19,975 nt of DNA from Micavibrio sp. (GCA_027066695.1 JAMONE010000005.1:1-19975); one strand, 5' to 3'; counted from the stretch's first letter, positions 1-8,793 are shown. Notes: generated by a model not told the origin, from the sequence alone. Translations and numbers: made by a program.

Positions 1-33
1 AAAGTGCTAATGCAAAGCTGCGCACTTTTCTTT
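1..33 (+). terminator. Possible rho-independent terminator at window edge
   Basis: The arms AAAGTGC (1-7) and GCACTTT (22-28) pair perfectly over 7 bp, and an inner GCA/TGC (12-14 with 19-21) can extend the stem. The right arm runs into TTTTCTTT. This is the shape of an intrinsic terminator for a + strand gene lying left of the window, but the T tract is interrupted and the upstream gene is not visible. The stretch to 116 holds nothing else I can support. Confidence 0.35.
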
Positions 34-116
34 CCAACCGTCAATATGTTCATGTGCGAGGATAAATACACAAATATTGCAGAGTTGTCCAGCTTTTATT
101 TGGTTTATGTAAAAAA

Positions 117-959
117 TTATAGAGATGCAAGTTTCTCTTGCAGCATCAACATGTCCATCCATGCTGATTTTTTCTGCATCGGCGTTTTAATTAATGTGCT
201 CATTGGGTGAATTACTATTGCAGGAATAGATGCGCCACCATCAATTCCAACGCCCTTTGTTTGGGGCGTGTAATCATGCCATGATTTACGAAGCCGTGAT
301 ATGCTTTCACTGCGCCCTAGTAATGATTTTGCCGTCAAGCCACCGCACAGGACTATAATCTTAGGCTGGACAAGCTGGATGTGACGCTCAATAAAGGGCA
401 AGCTCACCTCTATTTCAGCCGAGGACGGGGTGCGATTTCCCGGAGGCCTCCAATTCAATATATTACTCATGTAAATACCGCTATCAGAATTATCCGCGCC
501 GCGATCAATGCCAATGCAAGCAAGCATCTTATCTAAAATCTGACCTTCTACGCCTGCAAAAGCCTTGCCCAAGCGATCATCATCAGCCGCAGGAGCATCC
601 CCGATAAGCATAATTCGCGCATCTGGATTTCCATCGGCAAACACCATATTTGTTGCAGTTTTTTTCAGAGTTACACCATCGAAATCAGCAATAAGCTTAT
701 GCAGCTCCTCTAATGTATTTACCGCCCCGACCAGTCGAGCGGCCTTTTCATAGTCATCCGATTTACCCAAAAACACAGGAACATCCATCGCCGCTTTAGC
801 ATTTTTTGCTGCGCTCATTACAGGCATAGCCACGCTAGGCGAGATTTTCTCAACCACAGCCATGCGATCCATCACCTCGTCCAAAAGCGTATCAGTCACG
901 CCCTGATCGACATACCACTCAAGCGCGGTTATAAGCTCCTTATGCATAGCTGCATCCAT
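117..959 (-). CDS. Uracil-DNA glycosylase, family 4-like, without Fe-S cysteines
   Basis: Protein of 280 aa with the uracil-DNA glycosylase superfamily fold signature, expected to excise uracil from DNA in base-excision repair. Seen: motif A-like GDAPAADDD at 120-128 followed by G-K-A-F-A-G (131-136), RPPGNR at 171-176, and the C-terminal HP motif at 251-252. The frame stays open to 1286, but that extension covers the divergent etfQO promoter and start. I chose ATG at 959 because AAGGAA sits about 9 bases upstream and the protein then begins like its family. The only cysteines are C148 and C205. Positions that hold cluster cysteines in thermophilic family 4 enzymes are V96 and neighbours, W170 and S186, so no 4Fe-4S cluster is expected. 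The first 90 residues are a poorly conserved helical leader. The gene is divergent from etfQO. Family is fairly sure, activity less so because motif A departs from GEAPG. Confidence 0.82.
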   Translation of the reverse strand: MDAAMHKELITALEWYVDQGVTDTLLDEVMDRMAVVEKISPSVAMPVMSAAKNAKAAMDVPVFLGKSDDYEKAARLVGAVNTLEELHKLIADFDGVTLKKTATNMVFADGNPDARIMLIGDAPAADDDRLGKAFAGVEGQILDKMLACIGIDRGADNSDSGIYMSNILNWRPPGNRTPSSAEIEVSLPFIERHIQLVQPKIIVLCGGLTAKSLLGRSESISRLRKSWHDYTPQTKGVGIDGGASIPAIVIHPMSTLIKTPMQKKSAWMDMLMLQEKLASL

Positions 960-1035
960 AGAGGAAGATTCCTTACTTTTATTAAAGAAATAGGGTAGAG
1001 TAACTATGCTTAAAAATAAAGAGAGAAATAGCATT

Positions 1036-2664
1036 ATGACAGTTTCGATAAGAGATGACAGAGAGAATATGGAATATGATGTCGTTATTATTGGCGCAGG
1101 GCCATCTGGATTGTCATGTGCTATTCGCCTTAAGCAACTTAATGCAGATATTAACATATGTATTTTAGAAAAAGGATCGGAAGTAGGTGCGCATATACTC
1201 TCAGGCGCAGTGTTTGAACCACGCGCATTGGATGAGCTTATTCCTGATTGGAAAGACAAAGATGCGCCGCTCACCTGCCCTGCCACTAAAGATAAATTCG
1301 CATTTCTTACTAAAAATCACGCTATTGCCCTACCTGCGCCGCCGCAAATGCATAATAAAGGTAATTACATTATATCGCTTGGGAATTTATGCCGTTGGCT
1401 GGCTGGTTATGCAGAAAATCTCGGCGTTGAGATATTTTGCGGCTTTGCTGCTAGCGAAGTGCTTTATAACGAGCAAGGCGCGGTTATCGGCGTTGCCACG
1501 GGGGATATGGGGCTAGATAAAGGCGGCAATAAAACCGAGCAATTCGAAGCAGGAATGGAGCTTCACGCCCGACAAACCATCTTCGCAGAAGGCTGTCACG
1601 GCTCACTCACTAAAGAGTTAATCAATAAATATGACTTACGCAAGAACAGCGATCCGCAAACTTACGGCCTTGGCATTAAAGAGCTGTGGGAAATTGATCC
1701 TTCCAAACATAAACAAGGGCTGTGTCAGCATACAATTGGCTGGCCAATGGATAGCCAAACATACGGTGGCTCATGGATCTATCATATGGAAGACAACATA
1801 ATTTCTATTGGTTTTGTCACTGGGCTTGATTATAAAAATCCGTATTTATCACCATATGAGGAAATGCAGCGTTTCAAAACTCACCCTAAAATTAAACCAC
1901 TATTAGAAGGCGGACGACGTTTAGCATATGGCGCACGTACGCTTGTAGAGGGTGGCTTTCAATCATTGCCTAAACTAACCTTTGCGGGCGGGCTATTGAT
2001 CGGTGATACGGCTGGATTCTTAAATGTCCCGAAGATCAAAGGCAATCACACAGCCATGAAATCAGGCATGGTTGCTGCGGAAAGTATCTATGATAAGCTA
2101 CAAGCCTATGGCTTGGAATGCTCTGAATATAGCGATAATATTAAAGATACATGGCTATGGGATGAACTGAAATCTGTGCGCAATATCCGCGCTGGCTTTC
2201 ATAAGGGATTACTCGCAGGCCTTATTAATGCTGCTATCGAGACCTTTACAGGTGGCAAGCTTTCCAGAACCTTAAAAAACCACGCAGATCATGAGCAATT
2301 GGAAAAAACGGCACTGCACAAGGTAATAGAATATCCAAAGCCAGATGGTAAAATCACATTTGATAAGCTAAGCTCTGTGCAGCTTTCCAATACTAACCAC
2401 GCAGAAAACCAACCCTGCCACTTAAAATTAAAGGATAGTGCCATTCCTATATCTGTGAATTTACCAGAATATGGCGAACCTGCTCAAAACTATTGTCCCG
2501 CAGGTGTATATGAAATTATTGAACTGGAAGGAGAGCAGCCGCGCTTACAAATTAATTCTCAAAATTGCGTGCATTGCAAAACTTGTGATATAAAAGATCC
2601 ATTACAAAATATAAATTGGTGCGTACCTCAAGGAGGCGGAGGACCAAACTACCCGAACATGTAA
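1036..2664 (+). CDS. etfQO: Electron transfer flavoprotein-ubiquinone oxidoreductase
   Basis: Moves electrons from reduced electron transfer flavoprotein (fed by acyl-CoA and amino-acid dehydrogenases) to ubiquinone at the inner membrane. From the chosen start it is 542 aa, close to the usual length of about 550. An FAD-binding GAGPSG lies at 20-25, preceded by the family-typical M-E-Y-D-V-V-I-I. The 4Fe-4S ligands are present: C487 in Y-C-P-A-G-V-Y, then C511, C514 and C517 in CVHCKTC, and the protein ends in GGGGPNYPNM as the family does. C529 is an additional cysteine in the N-W-C-V-P stretch and is not a known ligand. ATG 1036 is preferred because relatives carry some ten residues before M-E-Y-D; ATG 1006 and 1069 are alternatives. 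The etfA and etfB genes are not in the window. It is followed by the TPR gene and ispE on the same strand. Confidence 0.95.
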   Translation: MTVSIRDDRENMEYDVVIIGAGPSGLSCAIRLKQLNADINICILEKGSEVGAHILSGAVFEPRALDELIPDWKDKDAPLTCPATKDKFAFLTKNHAIALPAPPQMHNKGNYIISLGNLCRWLAGYAENLGVEIFCGFAASEVLYNEQGAVIGVATGDMGLDKGGNKTEQFEAGMELHARQTIFAEGCHGSLTKELINKYDLRKNSDPQTYGLGIKELWEIDPSKHKQGLCQHTIGWPMDSQTYGGSWIYHMEDNIISIGFVTGLDYKNPYLSPYEEMQRFKTHPKIKPLLEGGRRLAYGARTLVEGGFQSLPKLTFAGGLLIGDTAGFLNVPKIKGNHTAMKSGMVAAESIYDKLQAYGLECSEYSDNIKDTWLWDELKSVRNIRAGFHKGLLAGLINAAIETFTGGKLSRTLKNHADHEQLEKTALHKVIEYPKPDGKITFDKLSSVQLSNTNHAENQPCHLKLKDSAIPISVNLPEYGEPAQNYCPAGVYEIIELEGEQPRLQINSQNCVHCKTCDIKDPLQNINWCVPQGGGGPNYPNM

Positions 2665-2684
2665 CTATTTTAACCTTTCTTGCG

Positions 2685-2690
2685 TATAAT
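2685..2690 (+). promoter_or_regulatory. Possible -10 element before the TPR gene
   Basis: A perfect TATAAT lies between etfQO and the TPR gene, 32 bases ahead of the ATG at 2722, with AAGGAA as ribosome site further down. No good -35 lies 16-18 bases upstream (the sequence there is near TAACTA). It may be a weak internal promoter for the TPR-ispE pair, or a chance match in AT-rich DNA. Confidence 0.25.
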
Positions 2691-2721
2691 AATTTATTAA
2701 GACATAAGGAATTTATATAAT

Positions 2722-4371
2722 ATGATGCGTTTATCTCTTGTTATTGCATTATGTGCTGCTGTAATAATGCCAAGCACAGCCTCTTACGCGCAGCAAAGCA
2801 TGCAAGCGGGTAATTACCTTGCTGGACGCTTTGCGCAATCTCAACATGATTGGAAAAATGCAAATATATTCATCAATAAACTAATGGATACCAGCATTAC
2901 GCCTGCAAATATATTGCAACGTGCAATGATATTATCTATGGGATCAGGAGATGCTGAAAATGCAATCAAGCTTGCCAAGCAAATTAAATCTCAAAACCCC
3001 TCAATGTCCAATACAATTATAGAAATATTTTTAATAACCGAAGCATTTAAACAAAAAGACTATAAGAAAGCCAATTCCCTATTGGATAATATGCCAGATA
3101 ACGGGACAACAAAATTTATTACTCCCTTTATTGAAGGCTGGCTAGCTGCGGCGCAAGGTAATTTAGATATAAACAACCTTAGAAATAATACCGCGCAACT
3201 TTATCACGCAATCTTAATTTCAGACTTCTTGGATAACCATAAAGATATAGAGAAAATCATTGATAAATCCCTTAATATCAATGACATAAACATTGGTGAG
3301 CTTGAGCGGGTTGCTGATTTATATGCTCATGTCGGACTTAAAGATAAAGCGTTAGGGCTGTATCGGGAGATATTAAGCAACATACCAGAACATGACGCTG
3401 CAAAAGACAAGATTGAAAAACTGGAAAAAGGCTTAACCAAACCACTTTTCAAAAAATTAACAACAGCAAATAACGGAATGGCCAAAGCCTTTTATGATAT
3501 TGCTGCCATCTTGCATAATGAAGAAAATGACGAAAGCGCACGCGTTTTTTCAAATGTTGCATTATATCTTAACCCCAAGATGACAAATCCAAAATTTTTG
3601 CTGGCTGATATAAATACAAGCCATAAACAATATGGCGCGGCTATTTCCTATTATAAATCAGTTCCTAAAAGTGATAGCGAATATCTATATGCCCAACATA
3701 AAATAGTGGATATATATGAAGATATGGAACGCTTTGACGAGGCGTTATCCCTGCTTAAAACCTTGCTACATAATTATGATGATGTTGATAGCTTTATAAA
3801 AATGGGGGATTTGCACAGAAATCAAAGCAACTTTGGACTAGCTATAAAAGCCTATGATAATGCTATTGATAAAATTGGCGGGACAATAACCGAGGATTAC
3901 TGGCATCTACACTATATGCGCGGCATCGCATATGAACAAATGGACAACTGGAAACGCGCAGAAGAAGAGCTTCAAGCAGCTTTGACATTTCAACCAGATC
4001 ATCCTTATATTCTAAATTATTTAGGGTATGCGTGGGCTGATAAAGGCGTTAACTTGCAAAAATCATTGGAAATGATTAAACGCGCCGTTGCTCTTCGCCC
4101 GTCAGATGGGTATATAACGGATTCGCTAGGGTGGGTTATGTATCGCGTTAAAGACTATAAAAATGCAGTGCCAGTATTAGAAAGGGCAGCGCAGTTACTC
4201 CCCTATGATCCAACCGTAAATGATCACCTTGGTGATGCATATCTGAAAGTTGGGCGCGTATTAGAGGCCAAGTTTCAATGGCAACGCGCGGTAAATCATT
4301 CTGATGATCAAAAGCAAATAAAAGAAATCAAGAAGAAGCTTTCCTCAAATTTTAAGAATATAAAGAAATAA
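2722..4371 (+). CDS. Exported tetratricopeptide repeat protein
   Basis: Protein of 549 aa starting with a clear signal peptide: R3, a hydrophobic core, then S-Y-A before QQ, with cleavage predicted near residue 24, so it acts in the periplasm or at the outer membrane. The rest is helical repeat. The clearest TPR units run from about 393 to 530, with signatures such as A-Y-E-Q-M-D-N-W-K-R-A-E, L-G-Y-A-W-A-D-K-G, L-G-W-V-M-Y-R-V-K-D-Y and L-G-D-A-Y-L-K-V-G-R; earlier units are more degenerate. The tail is lysine-rich. No catalytic motif is visible, so a scaffold role is likely but the partner is unknown. ATG 2722 has AAGGAA about 11 bases upstream; ATG 2725 is equally possible. In alphaproteobacteria a TPR protein of this kind commonly precedes ispE, as here (9-base gap). 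Confidence 0.88.
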   Translation: MMRLSLVIALCAAVIMPSTASYAQQSMQAGNYLAGRFAQSQHDWKNANIFINKLMDTSITPANILQRAMILSMGSGDAENAIKLAKQIKSQNPSMSNTIIEIFLITEAFKQKDYKKANSLLDNMPDNGTTKFITPFIEGWLAAAQGNLDINNLRNNTAQLYHAILISDFLDNHKDIEKIIDKSLNINDINIGELERVADLYAHVGLKDKALGLYREILSNIPEHDAAKDKIEKLEKGLTKPLFKKLTTANNGMAKAFYDIAAILHNEENDESARVFSNVALYLNPKMTNPKFLLADINTSHKQYGAAISYYKSVPKSDSEYLYAQHKIVDIYEDMERFDEALSLLKTLLHNYDDVDSFIKMGDLHRNQSNFGLAIKAYDNAIDKIGGTITEDYWHLHYMRGIAYEQMDNWKRAEEELQAALTFQPDHPYILNYLGYAWADKGVNLQKSLEMIKRAVALRPSDGYITDSLGWVMYRVKDYKNAVPVLERAAQLLPYDPTVNDHLGDAYLKVGRVLEAKFQWQRAVNHSDDQKQIKEIKKKLSSNFKNIKK

Positions 4372-4380
4372 AATAATATT

Positions 4381-5274
4381 ATGGGTAAAGACAATAAGAA
4401 AATAATAACAGTCTTTGCACCAGCAAAAATTAATTTATTTTTGCATATAACAGGCAAGTTAAGCAATGGCTACCACACGCTTGACTCGCTTGTCAGCTTT
4501 GCTGATATTGGTGATCTCATTACAATAGAAGAGGCCGCAGAATTTTCCTTTCATATAAAAGGAGCGTTTGCAAAAGAATTAATTCATAACAGCCATAGCA
4601 ATAATCTTGTAGTTAAGGCCGCTAAAGCTTTGTCACAAATATCAAATAACCCACTTAATGTTAGAATAACCCTAGATAAAAATCTACCGTTATCCGCAGG
4701 AATTGGCGGAGGATCATCCAACGCCGCAGCTTGTATTTGGGGGCTGCAAGAATTATGGGGTTTGGCGCATGATGCGGATTATACACGGCCATTAATGATA
4801 CAATTAGGCGCAGATATTCTTGTTTGCCAATATTGCAAACCCAGTATTATGCGCGGCATAGGTGATATTATTACGCCCGCACCGATAATGGAAGAAATCC
4901 CTATATTACTTGTAAATCCAATGATTTCATGCTCTACGCCAGATGTTTTTCTTCACCATAGTGATGCATTTAAAAAAGAGGTTACAATGCCCTCGCAGTT
5001 TGAAGATATTTTTGATTTAGTTAAATACTTAAACACTCTTGAAAATGATTTGTTTAAACCAGCCATAAAATTAGTTCCTGAAATCAGCAATGTAATAAAT
5101 GCAATTGCGTCACAAGAACACTGCCTAATTTCTCGCATGAGCGGGTCAGGAGCTAGTTGCTTTGGCTTATTTAAAGACATTGATAACGCCAAACAAAGCG
5201 CAAAGGCAATTAAAGCAGAAAACCCCGATTGGTGGATCAAAACTGGATGGCTAAACCGCCCTGAACGATATTAA
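4381..5274 (+). CDS. ispE: 4-diphosphocytidyl-2-C-methyl-D-erythritol kinase
   Basis: GHMP-family kinase that phosphorylates CDP-methylerythritol at the 2-hydroxyl, the fourth step of the MEP route to isopentenyl diphosphate, in the cytoplasm. It has 297 aa, against 283 in E. coli. Seen: A-P-A-K-I-N-L at 14-20 with the substrate lysine K16, N-G-Y-H near 29-32, the ATP-binding glycine loop G-I-G-G-G-S-S at 107-113, L-G-A-D at 142-145 with the catalytic aspartate D145, and the C-terminal M-S-G-S-G-A-S-C motif. The ATG follows the TPR stop by 9 bases without a strong Shine-Dalgarno, so translation is probably coupled to the upstream gene. It meets the chemoreceptor gene tail to tail with one base between stop codons, leaving no room for a terminator between them. 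Confidence 0.95.
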   Translation: MGKDNKKIITVFAPAKINLFLHITGKLSNGYHTLDSLVSFADIGDLITIEEAAEFSFHIKGAFAKELIHNSHSNNLVVKAAKALSQISNNPLNVRITLDKNLPLSAGIGGGSSNAAACIWGLQELWGLAHDADYTRPLMIQLGADILVCQYCKPSIMRGIGDIITPAPIMEEIPILLVNPMISCSTPDVFLHHSDAFKKEVTMPSQFEDIFDLVKYLNTLENDLFKPAIKLVPEISNVINAIASQEHCLISRMSGSGASCFGLFKDIDNAKQSAKAIKAENPDWWIKTGWLNRPERY

Positions 5275-5275
5275 A

Positions 5276-7330
5276 TTAACTAGATCTAATCTGAGTTAAG
5301 AATCCATCAACCGCGCCTTTAAGATTACGAGACACCTTAGAAACATCGCCAGAAACTTCAATTAATGTTTCAACAGACTCTCCTGTTTCACCAACATTTC
5401 TTTGCACCTCAACCATTATTTGTGAAGTATTCTGCGCACCTCTGGATGCTTCGGCAACACTGCGTAGTATCTCTGAGGTTGTTGCATTTTGTTCATCCAC
5501 TGCGGCGGATATACCAGTAACGGATTCATCAATATCAGATATATTTGCCATGATGCTTTGCATTGCATTAACAGTATCACTAGTTGCGGATTGAATATCA
5601 TTGATACGTGAATTAATCTCGCCAGTTTTCGCACTGGTTTCAGTGGCAAGTTTCTTAACCTCATCAGCAACAACTGCAAAACCACGTCCAGCATCTCCAG
5701 CTCTAGCCGCCTCGATTGTAGCGTTTAACGCCAAAAGATTTGTTTGCTCTGCAATATCTTGGATAGCAACAACAACCTCGCCAATATTACTAACAAGCTC
5801 ACTTAGGTTTTCAACTGTATTATTAGCTTCATTAGCGTTTTCAGCCGTATCATTTGATTTGTCCTTAGCAAGTGATATCTGTGAAGCAATCTCCGCGCTG
5901 CTAGCTGACATTTCCTCCATAGCAGCCGCAACCATATTAACACTTTCACTTGATTCCTCAGATGATTTAACAACGCTTTCACTTGCTTTACCAGTCTCAT
6001 CTGCCAAGGTTTTCATTGTGCCTGCCGTTGCTTGCAAATCATCAGAAGACGCTGTCATACTAGTGATAAAGCCACTTACATTTGTCTCAAAATCATCTGC
6101 TAAATTAGACATTAATTGACGTTTTTCTTCCTCTGCATGTTTTGCAGCTTCTTCTTGCTCACTTTTCAAACGCTCAGTTTCCAGAGCATTATCCTTAAAT
6201 ATAATGAGCGCATCAACCATTTTACCCATTTCATTAGCTGTTCTTTCTGGAAGCTCAATATCTAAATTTCCATTTGCAATTTCTGTCATTGCTGTAGCAA
6301 CTCCGCCAAATGAATTAGTTAAAATTCTTATTATAAGTGTAGATAATATAATAGTTGCAAATAATGAAACCACTACAATAATCAGCTCTTTTATCAATTT
6401 ACTATCGGAATAATGTTTAATATTTTCCATTTTTTTCAGCAAATCAACAGACAAAGAATCTTCTATTTTTTTAAGACCGTTAATCTTTTTAGTAATTGTA
6501 TCAAACCAATATTTGCCACTAATACCCTGTAAATCTCCAGCAAGACCACCATCAAAGGCTATTGCACGCATTCTATCAACGTCTTTACTTGCGTTGCTAT
6601 CCATTACTTCATCATATATATTTTTTTGTTCTTCCGTAGCGTATGAGAGAAAAATATGATTGTATGTATCTTGAGTACTGATCAAAGACTTGAATTTATC
6701 CATTGCAGCTAATGTAAATTTACCCCCAGCAAATGCGTTAGCACCGACGGCGCGTTCAATTCCCGCTCGCTCCTTACCTTGAAGGAAATTACTATACCCA
6801 ACAATAGCTATAACAACCTCTGGATTTAAACTAACATTGGCCATATGAGCAATTAAATTTAAGTTTTTAGCATTTAAACCAGTGTAGAATCCTATTGCTT
6901 CTTTAGCTGATACTGATAACTCATCAACACGAGAGCGAATATTATCCAATTTCTCTAACTCTTCAAATAAATCATTATATTTACTTTGAAAAACTCTTCC
7001 ATAAAGCTCTGAGTCAAAATCAGATGTAAACTTATTAAGCTCCTCTCGCTTTTTATTTGTATTCTCGCGCTGAGCTCTTAACTCAGAAGAAAAACGCTGA
7101 CCATTACTACCTACAAAAACAGCCGTTGCACCGCGTTCTTTTTGTTGCTCATGAACAAGATTACTCATTTTAACAGATAATTCTGACAAAATATGTAGTT
7201 GCCCTATATCATGACTAACACTGATTTCTTCAGTGATAAGCGTAGCGGAAAAAAATATGGCAACAAAAGTTGGAACTAAAACTGCCAAAATAATAGCCTT
7301 GGAAACTTTCATATTTTTGATAAAATTCAT
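5276..7330 (-). CDS. Methyl-accepting chemotaxis protein with NIT sensor domain
   Basis: Transmembrane chemoreceptor of 684 aa. Order: TM1 at about 12-30; a periplasmic helical sensor (about 45-300) of the nitrate/nitrite-sensing NIT type, recognised by V-H-E-Q-Q-K-E-R-G-A at 59-68 and the downstream Q-R-E-N-T stretch; TM2 at about 313-336; HAMP at about 337-385 (E-I-A-N-G-N-L near 350-356); then the cytoplasmic coiled-coil signalling domain. The hairpin tip that binds CheA and CheW is intact, with E-Q-T-N-L-L-A-L-N-A at 528-537 followed by the conserved G-D-A-G-R-G-F-A-V-V-A-D-E-V run. There is no C-terminal CheR/CheB pentapeptide; it ends T-Q-I-R-S-S. AGAAGA lies about 7 bases before the ATG. 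No other chemotaxis or flagellar gene is in the window, so this is an orphan receptor. The actual ligand cannot be read from sequence. Confidence 0.93.
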   Translation of the reverse strand: MNFIKNMKVSKAIILAVLVPTFVAIFFSATLITEEISVSHDIGQLHILSELSVKMSNLVHEQQKERGATAVFVGSNGQRFSSELRAQRENTNKKREELNKFTSDFDSELYGRVFQSKYNDLFEELEKLDNIRSRVDELSVSAKEAIGFYTGLNAKNLNLIAHMANVSLNPEVVIAIVGYSNFLQGKERAGIERAVGANAFAGGKFTLAAMDKFKSLISTQDTYNHIFLSYATEEQKNIYDEVMDSNASKDVDRMRAIAFDGGLAGDLQGISGKYWFDTITKKINGLKKIEDSLSVDLLKKMENIKHYSDSKLIKELIIVVVSLFATIILSTLIIRILTNSFGGVATAMTEIANGNLDIELPERTANEMGKMVDALIIFKDNALETERLKSEQEEAAKHAEEEKRQLMSNLADDFETNVSGFITSMTASSDDLQATAGTMKTLADETGKASESVVKSSEESSESVNMVAAAMEEMSASSAEIASQISLAKDKSNDTAENANEANNTVENLSELVSNIGEVVVAIQDIAEQTNLLALNATIEAARAGDAGRGFAVVADEVKKLATETSAKTGEINSRINDIQSATSDTVNAMQSIMANISDIDESVTGISAAVDEQNATTSEILRSVAEASRGAQNTSQIMVEVQRNVGETGESVETLIEVSGDVSKVSRNLKGAVDGFLTQIRSS

Positions 7331-7393
7331 ATTATATCTTCTTTCAAAATAAATATTTATGTTGAATTACATGATACGCAGACACAGAAATTG

Positions 7394-7407
7394 GGTGCAA
7401 GAGCACC
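7394..7407. other. Short perfect palindrome upstream of the chemoreceptor gene
   Basis: GGTGC and GCACC pair over 5 bp around a four-base loop, in the 131-base gap between the aminotransferase stop and the chemoreceptor start. On the - strand it lies 64 bases before the chemoreceptor ATG and just after the aminotransferase. There is no T tract after it in that direction, so it is a poor terminator; an operator or a chance match are alternatives. Confidence 0.3.
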
Positions 7408-7461
7408 ACTAAGATAACATCAGTGTATAGATTTCTCAAAAAATAACCAACTATTTTTTTA

Positions 7462-8769
7462 TTAAGCGACGTTACTTTTACTAATAAATCCATATTTAGC
7501 CACAAACTCACCAAATATCGTAATAGACTTAAGTATATGTGGAGCATATTTTTCAATAAAAGCTTGATCGAGAGATGCGCCACTTTGATACGCTGCTAAC
7601 GCGGCTGCGCCGTCATAGTCACAACCAGATAAACGCAATGTAAGCACATCTTCTTCCGCGCCAAAAGCCTTTCCAGGAAGAGTGGCAAGATTATATTCAT
7701 TAAGCAATATTTCATGAATATCCTGCGAGGTATTAAGGCCGTTTACCGCAAAAGCTTCGCGGAAAGGTTCAAAATCAGGATAGTTATAAAACGCGCCTTG
7801 CGCCATAGGGGCAATAATCCCATGGCTTTGCAAACCTTTGGATATAGTTTTATTCATCAATGAATGAATATCAGTGCATTCTTTTATATGATCTTCAATA
7901 TCTTGATGACCCTTATATGCTTCAACGCAAGCTTGCTGCACTGGCGCAGACACACAAGACCATGTCTCACTAATGATACAGCGCATAGCATTATGCAGCC
8001 CATCAACGCCTTTAGGGATAAAACCAACGCCTATGCGCCATCCACCAAGAGATAAATGCTTGGAAAGGCCAGTCGTTACAGCCGTAATTTCAGCGGCGTG
8101 CGGAGCGATGGTGCGGTATTTACCATCGAAACTAACAAAACCGTAAATCTCATCGGAAATAATTAAAACGCCCTCCTCCTGACAAATTTTAGCAATTGCC
8201 GGAAGCTCCTCAGATGGAATGCTAAGTCCTGTAGGATTGCTTGGCGCATTTATAATAATTTTGCTTGGATTCTTACCTTGAGCGCGGGCATCTGTAATAG
8301 CTTTTCTTAAGGCTTCAGGATCAATATGATAGCCTGCATCATCAAGAATTGTTGGCACTTTTATAACATCAGTATGCAGCATTTTTGCCTGTGGATCATA
8401 GCTAACCCAGCTAGGAACTGGCATAAGCAAATCGCCCTCAATTGCCATTTGTAACGCATATAAAATAAGCTTGCTACCTGGCGCAACAATAATATCGGTT
8501 GCATCAATATATGCGTCGCCATAGATCGGGCGATAATATTCACGCACCGCATCAACCAAATCATTAAGTCCGTCTACGGTCAGATATTCCTTCCTATGAG
8601 CTGCGTCAGCCAATGCATTTTTCAAGCGATCAGGCACAGGGAAAGGCGATTCACCAAAACCCATATGATAAACCGTCTCATCATTTGCACGCTTTGCATG
8701 GACAAGATCATTTGCCCAAAGCGTTGGAGAGTGAGGAAGCTCACGAATTATTTTTGTTAGTTCAATCAT
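7462..8769 (-). CDS. PLP-dependent class I/II aminotransferase
   Basis: Fold type I aminotransferase of 435 aa, cytoplasmic. Seen: N-A-P-S-N-P-T-G at 174-181, D206 in D-E-I-Y-G (contacts the pyridine nitrogen of PLP), the Schiff-base lysine K237 in T-G-L-S-K-H, the phosphate-binding R245 in G-G-W-R-I-G, P-G-K-A-F-G at 365-370, and R379 in L-R-L-S-G in the place of the carboxylate-binding arginine of aspartate aminotransferases. Family is certain; the amino acid used is not readable. The ATG lies 24 bases after the stop of the KamA-family gene, with GGA about 9 bases before it, so the two are almost certainly one operon. That points to an amino acid or beta-amino acid made or used by the radical SAM enzyme, which is an inference. 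After residue 400 the tail (K-Y-A-P-H-I-L-K) is less conserved. Confidence 0.9.
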   Translation of the reverse strand: MIELTKIIRELPHSPTLWANDLVHAKRANDETVYHMGFGESPFPVPDRLKNALADAAHRKEYLTVDGLNDLVDAVREYYRPIYGDAYIDATDIIVAPGSKLILYALQMAIEGDLLMPVPSWVSYDPQAKMLHTDVIKVPTILDDAGYHIDPEALRKAITDARAQGKNPSKIIINAPSNPTGLSIPSEELPAIAKICQEEGVLIISDEIYGFVSFDGKYRTIAPHAAEITAVTTGLSKHLSLGGWRIGVGFIPKGVDGLHNAMRCIISETWSCVSAPVQQACVEAYKGHQDIEDHIKECTDIHSLMNKTISKGLQSHGIIAPMAQGAFYNYPDFEPFREAFAVNGLNTSQDIHEILLNEYNLATLPGKAFGAEEDVLTLRLSGCDYDGAAALAAYQSGASLDQAFIEKYAPHILKSITIFGEFVAKYGFISKSNVA

Positions 8770-8793
8770 CTTGGTTCGTCCATTTATTTAAAA

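Noticed and set aside
4..210. A 68-codon open frame on the + strand at the left edge.
   Set aside because: It overlaps the glycosylase 3' end on the other strand, has no ribosome site, and its product resembles nothing I know.
960..1286. The uracil-DNA glycosylase frame stays open for 109 more residues upstream.
   Set aside because: The extension overlaps the first part of etfQO on the other strand, has no family resemblance, and a good ribosome site precedes ATG 959.
5601..6119. A 172-codon + strand frame inside the chemoreceptor gene.
   Set aside because: It is antisense to the conserved signalling domain; its Ser/Ala/Val-rich product is the mirror of that coding sequence.
7331..7461. Search for a sigma-28 or sigma-54 promoter before the chemoreceptor gene.
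   Set aside because: No TAAA-N15-GCCGATAA match, and the GG/GC spacing of a sigma-54 site is wrong; a TTGCAC/TATCAT pair is too poor to call.
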